Shown one piece after another: positions 27,567-36,212 of a stretch of DNA of 64,000 bases (positions within the stretch are counted from its first letter, which is position 1; each line of letters starts with the position of its first letter). The notes beneath the pieces were generated by a model. That model made no database searches. It was given only the letters and a program-made list of their open reading frames with translations, and was not told the origin of the DNA. Made by a program: the position numbers and the translations under genes. Source of the DNA: Pasteurellaceae bacterium RH1A (GTDB taxonomy: Bacteria > Pseudomonadota > Gammaproteobacteria > Enterobacterales > Pasteurellaceae); contig CP015195.1 of the NCBI GenBank assembly GCA_012221805.1, positions 1,535,771-1,599,770 of the forward strand. Reading direction: 5' to 3'.

Positions 27567-28586
27567 CTACAGATCCAACAAATCCGCCAAATCCGTATCC
27601 TTGCGATCTAAATAATGGAAGGACTGCAAGCGGCGAATGGTACGGCTCTTACCCCGAATAAGTAGGGTTTCTGTGGTGGCCGTGTTATCTTTGCGGTGGA
27701 TGCCCTTGAGCAAGTCGCCATTGGTAATGCCTGTAGCACAGAAAACCAGATTATCATCTCGCACCAGCTCTTCTAGTTTCAAGACCTGATTGACCGCCAC
27801 CTGCATGGTCTGACAGCGAGCCAGTTCTTTTTCAGCCAGGGCCAAGTTCTCTGGGGAGTTGCCCTTAACCTGATTACGAGGAAGCAAGCGGGCCTGCATA
27901 TCCCCGCCCAAGGCCCGCACCGCAGCGGCAGCTACCACGCCCTCAGGCGCACCACCAATGCCGTAGAGCAAATCCAACTCTCCATCTGGCAGGCAGCATT
28001 GAACGGCTGCCGCCACATCGCCATCAGGAATGGCCATGACCCGCACACCCAAACGCTGAATATCGGCAATCACCTTTTCATGGCGGGGCTTGGCCAGGAT
28101 TGCCACAGTCAGTTGAGACAGGAGCTTGCCCTTTTTAGAGGCCACTCGGCGCAGGTTTTGTTCCAAAGGCAGGCTTAAATCAATCATGCCCTTGGCCTCA
28201 GGCCCCACCACCAGTTTTTCCATATACATATCGGGGGCTTGCAAGAAGGTATTTTTCCCGCCTGCAGCCAAGACTGACAGGGCATTGGCCTGGCCCATGG
28301 CGGTCATACGGGTGCCATCAATGGGATCAACCGCAATGGTCACCTCCTCGTCTTCAGGGGCTGAACGGCCGATTTTCTCGCCGATATAGAGCATAGGTGC
28401 CTCATCAATCTCCCCTTCGCCAATCACGACTTCACCACGAATTTCCATCTGATTAAGCAAGAGCCGCATGGCCTTGACCGCTGCGGCATCTGCTGCATCT
28501 TTATCGCCCCGCCCCAACCAACTATAAGCCGCCAAGGCTGCTGCTTCAGTGACACGGGAAAACTCAAAAGAAAGTGTACGTTTCAT
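27567..28586 (-). CDS. glpX: Class II fructose-1,6-bisphosphatase
   Basis: A 339-residue enzyme of the usual GlpX length. The lithium-sensitive phosphatase metal site is visible in VDPIDGTRMTAMGQANALSV near residue 85, and GEGEIDEAPMLYIGE near 57. It converts fructose-1,6-bisphosphate to fructose-6-phosphate for gluconeogenesis. Monocistronic; AGGT precedes the start. Confidence 0.94.
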   Translation of the reverse strand: MKRTLSFEFSRVTEAAALAAYSWLGRGDKDAADAAAVKAMRLLLNQMEIRGEVVIGEGEIDEAPMLYIGEKIGRSAPEDEEVTIAVDPIDGTRMTAMGQANALSVLAAGGKNTFLQAPDMYMEKLVVGPEAKGMIDLSLPLEQNLRRVASKKGKLLSQLTVAILAKPRHEKVIADIQRLGVRVMAIPDGDVAAAVQCCLPDGELDLLYGIGGAPEGVVAAAAVRALGGDMQARLLPRNQVKGNSPENLALAEKELARCQTMQVAVNQVLKLEELVRDDNLVFCATGITNGDLLKGIHRKDNTATTETLLIRGKSRTIRRLQSFHYLDRKDTDLADLLDL

Positions 28587-28758
28587 TTTTTACCTCACAT
28601 TAAATTTTTTCTATTTTATCAGGCTGGCAAACGGTTGCGTTAATGATTTTTTTGAATTTGCAGATTTTTGTAGAAAAATGACCGCTTGTTCTTCATTGAA
28701 TATCGCTTGCAGCTGTTTTACGTTTGTTTTACACTAGAGAAAAACTTTAGGAGATAAT

Positions 28759-29007
28759 ATGGCAAACTTAAATATCCGTGTTGATGATAGAATTAAACAA
28801 GAAGCTTTTTTAGCCTTTGATAACCTGGGTCTTAGTCCGTCTGACGCTATTCGTAGCTTTTTAGCTTACGTTGCTGATACGGGAAAAATGCCTGTAAAGC
28901 AGGTCATTATGACGGATGAAGAAGCAGAGCTTTATATCTTGGTTAAAAAACGTTTGAGTGAACCACATAAAATCAAAGATACCACCCTTGATGATTTATT
29001 CTCATAG
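28759..29007 (+). CDS. RelB/DinJ-family antitoxin, orphan
   Basis: An 82-residue protein. It starts MANLNIRVDDRIKQEAFLAF, the ribbon-helix-helix of DinJ/RelB antitoxins, followed by LSPSDAIRSFLAYVADTGKM. AGGAG lies seven bases ahead of the ATG. A RelE/YafQ toxin normally follows within a few bases, but the 337 bases downstream hold only palindromes. It is therefore an orphan antitoxin left after toxin loss, or one acting on a toxin elsewhere. Confidence 0.85.
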   Translation: MANLNIRVDDRIKQEAFLAFDNLGLSPSDAIRSFLAYVADTGKMPVKQVIMTDEEAELYILVKKRLSEPHKIKDTTLDDLFS

Positions 29008-29344
29008 CCCTTACACGGATTTAGGGTCTATTGATGTTTCCAGCATAAAATCAATCTATTTATTGCCTAGCACGGCAGAGCCGTACTAGGTTACGCATAA
29101 TTCAGCCCCTTTGGGGCTGTGTACTGAAGAGCAGCAAAGCTGCTCAACCATGCTTAACCCAGTACGGCTCTGCCGTGCTGGGGATAAAAGATTAGATAAC
29201 TTTTCTTTTTTATATATTTAAAACATCAACAGCCCCTAATCCCAGGCCAAATTTTTTGTCAAAAATGCCAAACTTTTCGATGAAAAGCCTGTCTGACTTA
29301 GGTATAATCAACCCACTTCATACAATTTTTTAGAGGAACTCCTT
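29008..29344. other. Intergenic region with nested palindromes
   Basis: No gene is seen here. The stretch 29065-29185 carries two facing palindromes (GCCTAGCACGGCAGAGCCGT and AGTACGGCTCTGCCGTGCTG) with two short inner ones (AGCCCCTTTGGGGCT and GAGCAGCAAAGCTGCTC). Related elements occur at 36042 and 47549. A TATAAT at 29303 is a possible zapB promoter element without a clear -35 box. Confidence 0.7.
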
Positions 29345-29563
29345 ATGTCAGTTGAAATTTTAGACCAACTCGAGAACAAAATTAAACAAGCTGTTGAAAC
29401 CATCCAATTACTTCAACTCGAAATCGAAGAATTAAAGGGCAAAAACGATGACGCCAACCGCTCAAATGAGGCCCTTCGCCAAGAAAATGATCAGCTCAAG
29501 GCCGAGCACCACAACTGGCAAGAGCGTTTACGTTCACTTTTAGGTCAAATCGACAACGTTTAA
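29345..29563 (+). CDS. zapB: Cell division protein ZapB
   Basis: A 72-residue protein that is almost entirely a coiled coil (VEILDQLENKIKQAVETIQL onward). It matches ZapB in size and sequence pattern. ZapB links the Z-ring to MatP-bound terminus DNA through ZapA. AGAGGA precedes the start and a strong terminator follows, so it is a single-gene unit. Confidence 0.92.
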   Translation: MSVEILDQLENKIKQAVETIQLLQLEIEELKGKNDDANRSNEALRQENDQLKAEHHNWQERLRSLLGQIDNV

Positions 29564-29577
29564 TCTTTTTTGACGAT

Positions 29578-29608
29578 AAACGGCTAATCACAAGTTAGCC
29601 GTTTTTCT
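29578..29608 (+). terminator. zapB terminator
   Basis: AAACGGCTAA and TTAGCCGTTT form a 10-bp stem with a TCACAAG loop, then TTC and T-rich sequence. It ends within ten bases of the tdk start. Confidence 0.9.
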
Positions 29609-29616
29609 TTTAGGCT

Positions 29617-30201
29617 ATGGCAAAACTTTACTTTTACTACTCATCCATGAACGCAGGCAAGTCCACTACCCTGCTGCAATCATCTTATAACTACCAAGAA
29701 CGGGGCATGAACACCTTAGTTTACACTGCGGCTATTGACGATCGCTATGGCGTAGGCAAGGTAGCCTCTCGCATTGGGATTTCGCAAGAAGCCCTGCTTT
29801 TTAGGGCAGATACCGACTTGTTTGCCGATATTTCCCAGCATTTAAGCCAGCAAACCCTGCACTGTATCTTGATTGATGAAGCCCAGTTTTTAACCAAGCA
29901 ACAGGTCTCTCAATTAAGCGAAGTGGTGGATAGGCTCAATATTCCTGTGCTTTGTTATGGTTTACGCACTGACTTTCAGGCAGAACTCTTTGAAGGCAGC
30001 CGCTATCTCTTATCCTGGGCCGATCAGCTAGAAGAACTCAAAACCATCTGCTATTGCGGCCGCAAGGCAAACTTTGTTATTCGCATGAATGAAGAAGGCC
30101 AGGCCATTGCCGATGGCGATCAGATCCAAATTGGCGGCAACGACACCTATCTTTCAGTCTGCCGCCGTCACTACAAGGAAAAATTGGGTAAATTGCTATG
30201 A
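29617..30201 (+). CDS. tdk: Thymidine kinase (type II)
   Basis: A 194-residue enzyme. The P-loop is in [14 protein letters not shown] near residue 10, the DEAQF Walker B near 88, and the four-cysteine zinc lasso is represented by CYCGRKA and the late CRRH. It phosphorylates thymidine in the salvage pathway. It overlaps the following truA by four bases (ATGA). The terminator of zapB lies directly upstream, leaving little space for a separate promoter, so read-through is likely. Confidence 0.95.
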   Translation: MAKLYFYYSSMNAGKSTTLLQSSYNYQERGMNTLVYTAAIDDRYGVGKVASRIGISQEALLFRADTDLFADISQHLSQQTLHCILIDEAQFLTKQQVSQLSEVVDRLNIPVLCYGLRTDFQAELFEGSRYLLSWADQLEELKTICYCGRKANFVIRMNEEGQAIADGDQIQIGGNDTYLSVCRRHYKEKLGKLL

Positions 30202-30979
30202 AAATCGCCCTAGGCATTGAATACGATGGCAGCCAGTACTTTGGCTGGCAGCGGCAGGAAGCCGTTTCAAGCGTACAACAAAAACTGGAAGAGGCGCTTT
30301 CTATTGTGGCCAACTCTCCTGTTGAAGTCTTTTGTGCCGGCCGCACCGATGCAGGTGTACACGGCACAGGCCAGGTAGTGCATTTTGAAACAGCGGCCAT
30401 CCGCCCCCTGCAAAGCTGGTGTTTTGGCACCAATGCGCATTTGCCTGCGGATATTGCCGTCAAATGGGCGGCTGAAGTGCCTGAAGATTTCCACGCCCGC
30501 TTTAGTGCGACAGCCCGCCGTTATCGTTACATTATCTATAACAACAATCTACGTTCGGCCATCCTACCCGAGGGGTTTCCCACTACCATATTCCGCTTGA
30601 CCATGAAAAAATGCACCAAGCAGGGCAAGACTTATTGGGCGAAAATGATTTCACCTCCTTCCGTGCTGCCAAGTGCCAGTCCCACAGCCCTTGGCGCAAT
30701 GTTCACCACCTTAATGTCACCCGCCAAGGCAACTATATTATTGTCGATATTCAGGCCAATGCCTTTGTTCATCACATGGTACGCAATATTGTCGGCACCT
30801 TGATTGAAATTGGTGCCGGCAGACAGCCCATTGAATGGGCCAAGTGGCTGCTGGAACAAAAAGATCGCACATTGGCTGCGCCTACTGCCAAGGCGGAAGG
30901 TTTGTATTTGGTGGAAGTGCATTATCCAGAAACCTTTGGTATTCCTAAAATGGAGCTTGGGCCGTTATTTCTTTTATAA
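30198..30979 (+). pseudogene. truA: tRNA pseudouridine(38-40) synthase TruA with a single-base frameshift
   Basis: The first part (30198 onward) reads [20 protein letters not shown] and contains the catalytic Asp in [14 protein letters not shown]. After LPEG the frame is lost: a GGGG run at 30572-30575 would need five G to continue as [17 protein letters not shown], and that continuation (to 30979) contains [10 protein letters not shown] and [17 protein letters not shown] exactly as expected of TruA. Both halves are otherwise perfectly conserved, so the change is recent or an assembly error. Restored length would be about 260 residues, normal for TruA. The gene is coupled to tdk. Confidence 0.9.
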
Positions 30980-31087
30980 CTTCTTACCGACAGCAACTTC
31001 ATCATAATCGATACGAATATTCAAGGGCATTGCCCCCTGTAAATTTGGTATATAGGACAATTTTTCTGGTAAATTTATTTGAAAATA
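30980..31087. other. Short gap with a decayed IS-end-like sequence
   Basis: GGTATATAGGACAATTTTTC-TGGTAAAT at 31048-31075 resembles the left end of the three IS copies (GGCATATAGGACAAAATAGT-TGGTAAAA). No matching right end is seen nearby on this strand. The 66 bases before it could encode a short minus-strand C-terminus (PLNIRIDYDEVAVGKKL) that I do not recognise. Confidence 0.4.
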
Positions 31088-31367
31088 TTACAAATTATCA
31101 CTTTTCAAGGAGCTGTTTTGTGCTTTGCAGGCCGCTTCTACAAGAGCAAAAAAATCGTTAAAGTCATTAAAAAGTACATAAATAAGTACTGGATCATTTT
31201 CTTCATCAGAAGAAGATATTGGTACTTTTCGTTCTTTATTTGAACTATACTCGTGAAGAAAGGTTCTATTCCAATAATAAACTTTGCCTAACTTGTCTAA
31301 TAAAAAGAAATTCCCTCCTGAATCTTCTGCGATAATAATGCAATCAAGGTTATTCTTAATTTCTTCT

Positions 31368-32457
31368 GGCATAGTAGACAAAATAGTTGCTAAAAAGTGG
31401 CTTAAAGCCTTATAGTACAAGGCTTTAAGCCCCCTTTTTGAAAAATGAACAAAAAACTGCCCTTTCTGCCAAAGCACGAATATCAAGAAACATGGCAAAC
31501 AAAATAATATTCAGCGTTATTATTGTAATCAATGTAATAAAACCTTTACCCATCATAAGAAATTAGATCCAATAAAGATCTGGGATGATTACACTTCAGG
31601 AAAACAAACCTATCAACAGCTTGCCAATAAGTATCATTGTTCGGTTAGAACAATCCAAAGATATATTGATAAAGCCCCTAAAACATTATTACATCCACCT
31701 CAAAGCACATCGCTTAATATAATTATGGACACTACCTTTTTTAAGCGTAATTTCGGCGTATTAGTGTTAATGGATTCTCATACAAAGAAAGTGGTATTTC
31801 ACTGTTTTGTAAGAACAGAAAAAGACGTTTACTATAAGCTGGCACTTAATAGATTGAGAGAAAAAAGCTATATAATACAATCCATTACTTGTGATGGTAG
31901 GCGAGGCCTGATGAAGGACTTGTTCAATGCACCTGTACAGATGTGTCAATTCCATATGGTTGCAATAGTGATGAGAAAACTCAGGAAGAAGCATCAATCA
32001 CAAGCGGGAAAAGAATTAAAAATTATTGCAAAAACACTGGTAGAGAGTTCAAAAAATGAATTTTACAAACGCCTTCATTATTGGCATTTAAAACATGAAG
32101 AGTATTTAAAAGAAAGAAGTGATAAGCCAAATGAAAAGGGATATTTACCTTATAAGCATCGTAGTGTTAGAGGGGCTTATGCAAGCCTTAAATGGTATAT
32201 GAAATATTTATTTTACTTTTGAAGAACGGTCAGATTTAAATATAGAAAGGACAACAAATAGGCTTGAAGGGCTATTTAAACATATGAAGCGACAGTTAAA
32301 TAATCATAATGGATTAAGCAAAAAACATAAAGCCATGTTTATAAAGGATTTTTTGAATAAAAATAGCTGCTAACATTTTAGAAAATAAACATTAGCAACT
32401 ATTTTGTCCACTTGGCATAGTTTTTGACGAATCAGCAACTATTTTGTCTACTATGCC
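31368..32457 (+). mobile_element. Insertion sequence copy 2, diverged relative of copies 1 and 3 (1090 bp)
   Basis: The 24-bp inverted ends (GGCATAGTAGACAAAATAGT plus TGCT, 31368-31391 and 32434-32457) match perfectly and are flanked by the 8-bp duplication TTTCTTCT (31360-31367 and 32458-32465). It shares the layout of the other copies, including the hairpin after the left end and an extra internal copy of the end sequence near 32394-32417, but its DNA and protein are clearly diverged. It disrupts the SUKH pseudogene. Confidence 0.92.
31445..32373 (+). pseudogene. Transposase, frameshifted (IS copy 2)
   Basis: The zinc ribbon (NCPFCQSTN, YYCNQCNKTF), first Asp (IIMDTTFFKRNFGVL), second Asp (TCDGRRGL) and C-x2-H (CQFH) are in one frame. 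An extra T in the run at 32211-32214 then stops it after KYLFYF, and the catalytic Glu segment (TTNRLEGLFKHMKRQL) is in the next frame. The initial ATG at 31445 is again out of frame with the zinc ribbon, separated by A6 at 31451-31456. Probably inactive. Confidence 0.88.
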
Positions 32458-32707
32458 TTTCTTCTAAATATTCTGCATTGTAGTCAAGCAAAGAGGGGAT
32501 ATCAAAGATGGTAGAGATATCAATAAGATTATCATCAAGAAAATCTACTGTAAACTCAGCGTAGCTTTGCTTTCTTCTCTAACCGCTAAGCCACCATACG
32601 TTAATAAAAATTGCTTATAACCGAGAGAGAACAAAATTCAAATCTTGCTCTAACTGAAGAATACTCGCTTACGTGTTTGAAGGATAAGTATAAAACATCT
32701 GTTGCCT

Positions 32708-33040
32708 CTATAAAAAATCATCAAATTCTCTATAAAAATTTATTCCTTTTATAAGGCTATCAATATCCTTATCACTTTTTTCATAAATATGAGCCAAATC
32801 CCCCACCGTCATCCAAGTGCGTAAATGTAAGTTTTTAACCCTTAGTGGCATTTCAAGATCTTCATCATCTAAATAGATCTCATATTCCTCTAAGCTATCT
32901 ATATAATCATCGCTAATATAATAAAAAGCACAGTTTTTGGGATCTGTATTCCATACATCTATGTTGGCATAAAGCCATTCTGATGAAGAAAGCGAATTTA
33001 ATTCACTCAAAAGCTGAGATAAAGAAGCGTATTCTTGCAT
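32708..33040 (-). CDS. Hypothetical acidic protein (DUF7716-like, possible immunity protein)
   Basis: About 110 residues from the ATG at 33040, which has AGGA five bases upstream; an ATG four codons earlier lacks a site. The sequence is acidic and pattern-matches small proteins with LSELNSLSSSEWLYANIDVW at the N-terminus and LIKGINFYREFDDFL at the C-terminus, as in DUF7716. It lies just upstream of the SUKH pseudogene on the same strand, so both may be leftovers of a toxin-immunity cluster. The assignment is from memory of the family pattern and is tentative. Confidence 0.6.
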   Translation of the reverse strand: MQEYASLSQLLSELNSLSSSEWLYANIDVWNTDPKNCAFYYISDDYIDSLEEYEIYLDDEDLEMPLRVKNLHLRTWMTVGDLAHIYEKSDKDIDSLIKGINFYREFDDFL

Positions 33041-33071
33041 AACAATCCTCATTTAAATAAACATATAAGGG

Positions 33072-34733
33072 CTACACCAATTCGCCCTTATCCACCCTTA
33101 AAACCTGATCAAAGGCGTCCAGCCCATTTAAGCGGTGGGTAATCATCAAGAGGGTTTTACCTTGGCTGTGGGCTAAGATGAGCTTGAGGATCTGCTGTTC
33201 CGTTTCTCTATCCAAGCCCTCTGTGGGTTCGTCTAAAAGCAAGATCTCTGCTGAACTCAAGAGCAGGCGGGCCAGGCCCAGGCGGCGTTGTTCCCCGCCT
33301 GAAAGCGGTCTGCCACCCTCGCCCAGCCATAAATCTAGGCCAGTTTCTTGGTTGAGGTAACCCAGCCCCACCTTTTCTAACATTGCAACCAATTCTTGAT
33401 CGGAGGCCTGAGGCTTGCCCATCTTGAGATTATCCCGCAGGCTGCTGCTGAAAATATGTACCCGCTGGCTGAGGGTGGCCGTATGTTGGCGCAAGGTGGC
33501 TTCAGGGTAATCGCTAATTTTGCAAGAATTGAGCCAAATTTGGCCGCTTGTTGGGTCGTAATTGCGGGTTAAGAGCTGGAAAATGGTCGATTTACCGCTG
33601 CCCGTCTTGCCCAAAATAGCTACTTTTTGACCTGCTGTGATCTGAAAGTTCATTTTATGTAAGACCTGCTCGCCCTGGGGATAGGCAAAATCAACATTCT
33701 CAAAAACCACAAGCGCTTGATTTTCCTTGATTTCTTGCCAATCTGCCCTGCCCTCAAATTTGACTAATGGCTCTTGTTCGGTAATTTCACTCAAGCGTTC
33801 TGCCGCTGTAATCACCTGGCCTAAATGCAAGAAGGCAATCCCAATGGGCATAAGGATCTCAAGTGAGGCCAAGACACAAAAGACCACCAGGGCAATCAGG
33901 GCTTCAGGGTTGTCCGCACTTGGCACATTGATGGAAGTGGCCGCCAACCAAATGGTTAGGCAGACCAAAATACCATTGGCCAAAATCAGCAAGGCATTGG
34001 ACAGGCCAGATAGCTGGCTTTCCTTGCTTTGAGCAGCTAACCATTCTTGTTCAGTTTGGCGAAGTTTATCACTGGCCTTTTCTTGTAGGCCAAAGAGCAA
34101 AAATTCGGCATTAAGCTGGATCCACTCAATAAATTGGCTGCGGTAGGCTGCTCGAGCCTGCACCACGGTCTTGCCCGATTTCTGGCCTAGGCGGTAGAAA
34201 AGGGTCGGAAAAATGGCCAGCAGGAGCAAGAGGCTGCCGCAAATCACCAAGGCAAGCTGTGCGGAAATAAAGCTCAAGCCCAGGCCCATAAAGGCAATGA
34301 CGGCAAAGGCGCTTATAAAGGGCGACATAAGGTTGAGATAGAGAGTGTCGAGGGTATCGACATCGGCCACCAATCGGTTAAGCAATTCGCTATTGCGGTA
34401 GCGGTTTAGGCCTGCGGGGCTAAGTGGAATGAGCTTGCGGAAGACAGCCACCCGCAAATTGGCCAGGACTCGGAAGGTGGCATCGTGGGTGACCAAGCGT
34501 TCAAAATAACGGGACACCGTCCGCCCAATGGCCAGGCCCCGCACGCCTGATGAAGGGTAGAAAAAGTTAAAGAGTAAACTCGACCCCACCAAGGCAGAAG
34601 CCGCCAAGAACCAACCCGACAGACTAAGCAAGCCGATACTGGCCGCCAGACTGGTGATGGCTAAAATAATGCCTAGGCTCAAACGCCCTAGGTGGTTTTG
34701 ATATAAGCGTAAAAAAGGCAAGAGAGAACGCAT
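33072..34733 (-). CDS. cydC: Cysteine/glutathione ABC exporter subunit CydC
   Basis: A 553-residue half-transporter with six N-terminal membrane helices. The ATPase domain starts near residue 335: Walker A GKTGSGKST, signature LSGGEQRRLGLARLLL, Walker B EILLLDEPTEGLD. It dimerises with CydD. The two subunits are normally adjacent and co-transcribed, but here cydC is alone and on the opposite strand from cydD (22852-24591). AGGA precedes the start. The product is complete. Confidence 0.92.
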   Translation of the reverse strand: MRSLLPFLRLYQNHLGRLSLGIILAITSLAASIGLLSLSGWFLAASALVGSSLLFNFFYPSSGVRGLAIGRTVSRYFERLVTHDATFRVLANLRVAVFRKLIPLSPAGLNRYRNSELLNRLVADVDTLDTLYLNLMSPFISAFAVIAFMGLGLSFISAQLALVICGSLLLLLAIFPTLFYRLGQKSGKTVVQARAAYRSQFIEWIQLNAEFLLFGLQEKASDKLRQTEQEWLAAQSKESQLSGLSNALLILANGILVCLTIWLAATSINVPSADNPEALIALVVFCVLASLEILMPIGIAFLHLGQVITAAERLSEITEQEPLVKFEGRADWQEIKENQALVVFENVDFAYPQGEQVLHKMNFQITAGQKVAILGKTGSGKSTIFQLLTRNYDPTSGQIWLNSCKISDYPEATLRQHTATLSQRVHIFSSSLRDNLKMGKPQASDQELVAMLEKVGLGYLNQETGLDLWLGEGGRPLSGGEQRRLGLARLLLSSAEILLLDEPTEGLDRETEQQILKLILAHSQGKTLLMITHRLNGLDAFDQVLRVDKGELV

Positions 34734-34754
34734 TGTTTTTCCTTTCCATTTTAT

Positions 34755-34824
34755 GATAGCGCCAGCGTCTTCGCTGGTGCTAAGGTTTTAAGCGATAAGG
34801 CACAAGCATGGGCGCTTGCGCCAT
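34755..34824. repeat. Dispersed palindromic repeat, inverted pair
   Basis: GATAGCGCCAGCGTCTTCGC-TGGTGC faces GCACAAGCATGGGCGCTTGC-GCCATC, upstream of cydC. Confidence 0.8.
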
Positions 34825-34832
34825 CAAGAAAT

Positions 34833-36023
34833 TTATCTTGAGTTAATCAATACAGGCGGCCTCACCCACACCTTCAGCCCCACAAAAATCATCAGAGCCA
34901 AGCAGGCCAAGCCCCCGCCCACCAGGCCAATTTGGGGCAGGCCCAAATGCTGCATAACCTGGTTACCAATCAGCGCCCCGCCGCCAATGCCGATATTAAA
35001 GATACCTGAAAAAATAGCGGTGGCTACATCGGTGGCATCAGGGGCCAACTGTAGCACACGGATTTGCAGGGACAAATAAATGCAAGACAAACACATTCCC
35101 CACACAAAAACCAGGGCAAAAATGGCCGCCATGTATTGGCTAAAAGGCAAAAGCGCTAACTGGCATAAGGCCAGGCCTGCCAGGGCGCTGATAAGCAGGC
35201 CATTAGGGAATTTTGGGCTGAGTTTGCTAAAGAGCACACTAGCCACCACGCCAGACAGGCCAAAAACCAAGAGCAAGAAGGTTGCAGTACTGGCTGCCAT
35301 TTGGCTGACCTGCAAGACAAAAGGCTCAATATAGCTATAGGCCGTAAAATGGGCCGACACAATCACCATTGTCACCCCATAAAGGCCCAGCAGCATAGGC
35401 CGTTTGGCCAAGACTGGCAGGCTGGCCAGCGATCCTGCATTTTTGCTAGGCAAATGAGGCAGGAGCTTGATCATCAAGATCATAACCACAAAAGCAATCA
35501 GCCCAATTAAGCCAAAGGTGGCCCGCCAACCGAGCTCCTGGCCAATAATCCGCCCCAGCGGCAGGCCCAGCACCATGGCCAAGGCACTGCCCAAGGATAG
35601 CAGGGCAATGGCCTGTTGTTTCTTATCTTTAGGCGCCACCCGCACCACCAAGGAGACCGTAATGGCCCAAAAAAGCGAGTGAGTTAGGGCCACACCAATT
35701 CGAGCCAGCAGTAGCACCCAGAAATTCCAGGCAAAAACGGTTAAAATATGGCTGGCGATAAAAATGGCAAAGAGCTTAATCAAGAGGCTCTTGCGTTCTA
35801 ATTTGGCGGTGGCCAGCATAAAGGGCAACGAGGCCAGGGATACCACCCAGGCATAAACCGTAATCATCAGGCCCGTGTGGGAGACGGCCATATCAAAGCT
35901 CTGGGCGATGTCTGACAAGAGCGCCACAGGGATAAATTCTGTTGTATTAAAAATAAAGGCGGACAGGGCGAAAATCAGCACCCGTAAAAAGGCAACCGTC
36001 CGCTGGGTTTGTCGAAGCGACAT
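34833..36023 (-). CDS. sotB: MFS sugar efflux transporter (SotB-type)
   Basis: A 396-residue protein with 12 predicted membrane helices. The start region RVLIFALSAFIFNTTEFIPV with TTEFIPVALL and the following GLMITVYAWVVSL are typical of SotB/YdeA and related arabinose/IPTG exporters. The helix 4-5 region has GRIIGQELGWRATF. It probably exports sugars or other small molecules using the proton gradient. Monocistronic; upstream there are palindromes only. Confidence 0.85.
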   Translation of the reverse strand: MSLRQTQRTVAFLRVLIFALSAFIFNTTEFIPVALLSDIAQSFDMAVSHTGLMITVYAWVVSLASLPFMLATAKLERKSLLIKLFAIFIASHILTVFAWNFWVLLLARIGVALTHSLFWAITVSLVVRVAPKDKKQQAIALLSLGSALAMVLGLPLGRIIGQELGWRATFGLIGLIAFVVMILMIKLLPHLPSKNAGSLASLPVLAKRPMLLGLYGVTMVIVSAHFTAYSYIEPFVLQVSQMAASTATFLLLVFGLSGVVASVLFSKLSPKFPNGLLISALAGLALCQLALLPFSQYMAAIFALVFVWGMCLSCIYLSLQIRVLQLAPDATDVATAIFSGIFNIGIGGGALIGNQVMQHLGLPQIGLVGGGLACLALMIFVGLKVWVRPPVLINSR

Positions 36024-36041
36024 AGGGGTTCCAAGTAAATA

Positions 36042-36069
36042 AACCTAGGGTAACAAGTTACCCTAGGTT
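36042..36069. repeat. Palindrome upstream of sotB
   Basis: AACCTAGGGTAAC and GTTACCCTAGGTT form a near-perfect stem. It is followed by GCCCCTTTGGGGC. Both resemble parts of the composite palindromes at 29065 and 47549. Confidence 0.7.
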
Positions 36070-36123
36070 AAATATAATTCCGCCCCTTTGGGGCAGCGAA
36101 TGAAATAAGAACAAGGCTTCACT

Positions 36124-36197
36124 GATGACGCTAGCCTCCAGGCTGGTGCCTTATATATCAATGAATTATCAGCACCAGCCTGGAGGCTGGCGCTATC
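36124..36197. repeat. Dispersed palindromic repeat, inverted pair
   Basis: GATGACGCTAGCCTCCAGGC-TGGTGC faces GCACCAGCCTGGAGGCTGGC-GCTATC, lying 16 bases beyond the gpmA stop; it may also serve as a terminator-like hairpin. Confidence 0.85.
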
Positions 36198-36212
36198 TTA
36201 TGTTAGGTTTGC

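Larger units (their letters stand above)
31088..32698 (-). pseudogene. SMI1/KNR4 (SUKH) immunity-type protein, frameshifted and split by an IS
   Basis: The N-terminal part lies at about 32466-32698 and the C-terminal part at 31088-31367, with IS copy 2 between them. Joining across the 8-bp target duplication restores YLEE-IKNNLDCIIIAEDSGG, and the SUKH signature continues as NFFLLDKLGKVYYWNRTF. The N-terminal part is also shifted in several places: EQDLNFVL, YKQFLLTYGGLAVREESK and AEFTVDFLDDNLIDIS are in different frames. SUKH proteins usually neutralise polymorphic or contact-dependent toxins. This one cannot make a full product. Confidence 0.8.

Noticed and set aside
30980..31045. Short minus-strand C-terminus (PLNIRIDYDEVAVGKKL)
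   Set aside because: Too short and unrecognised to call a gene; kept only as a note for the immunity-cluster region.
31374..31498. N-terminal extension of the SUKH fragment into the IS
   Set aside because: The chimeric frame is created by the insertion; residues from the IS end are not part of the original gene.
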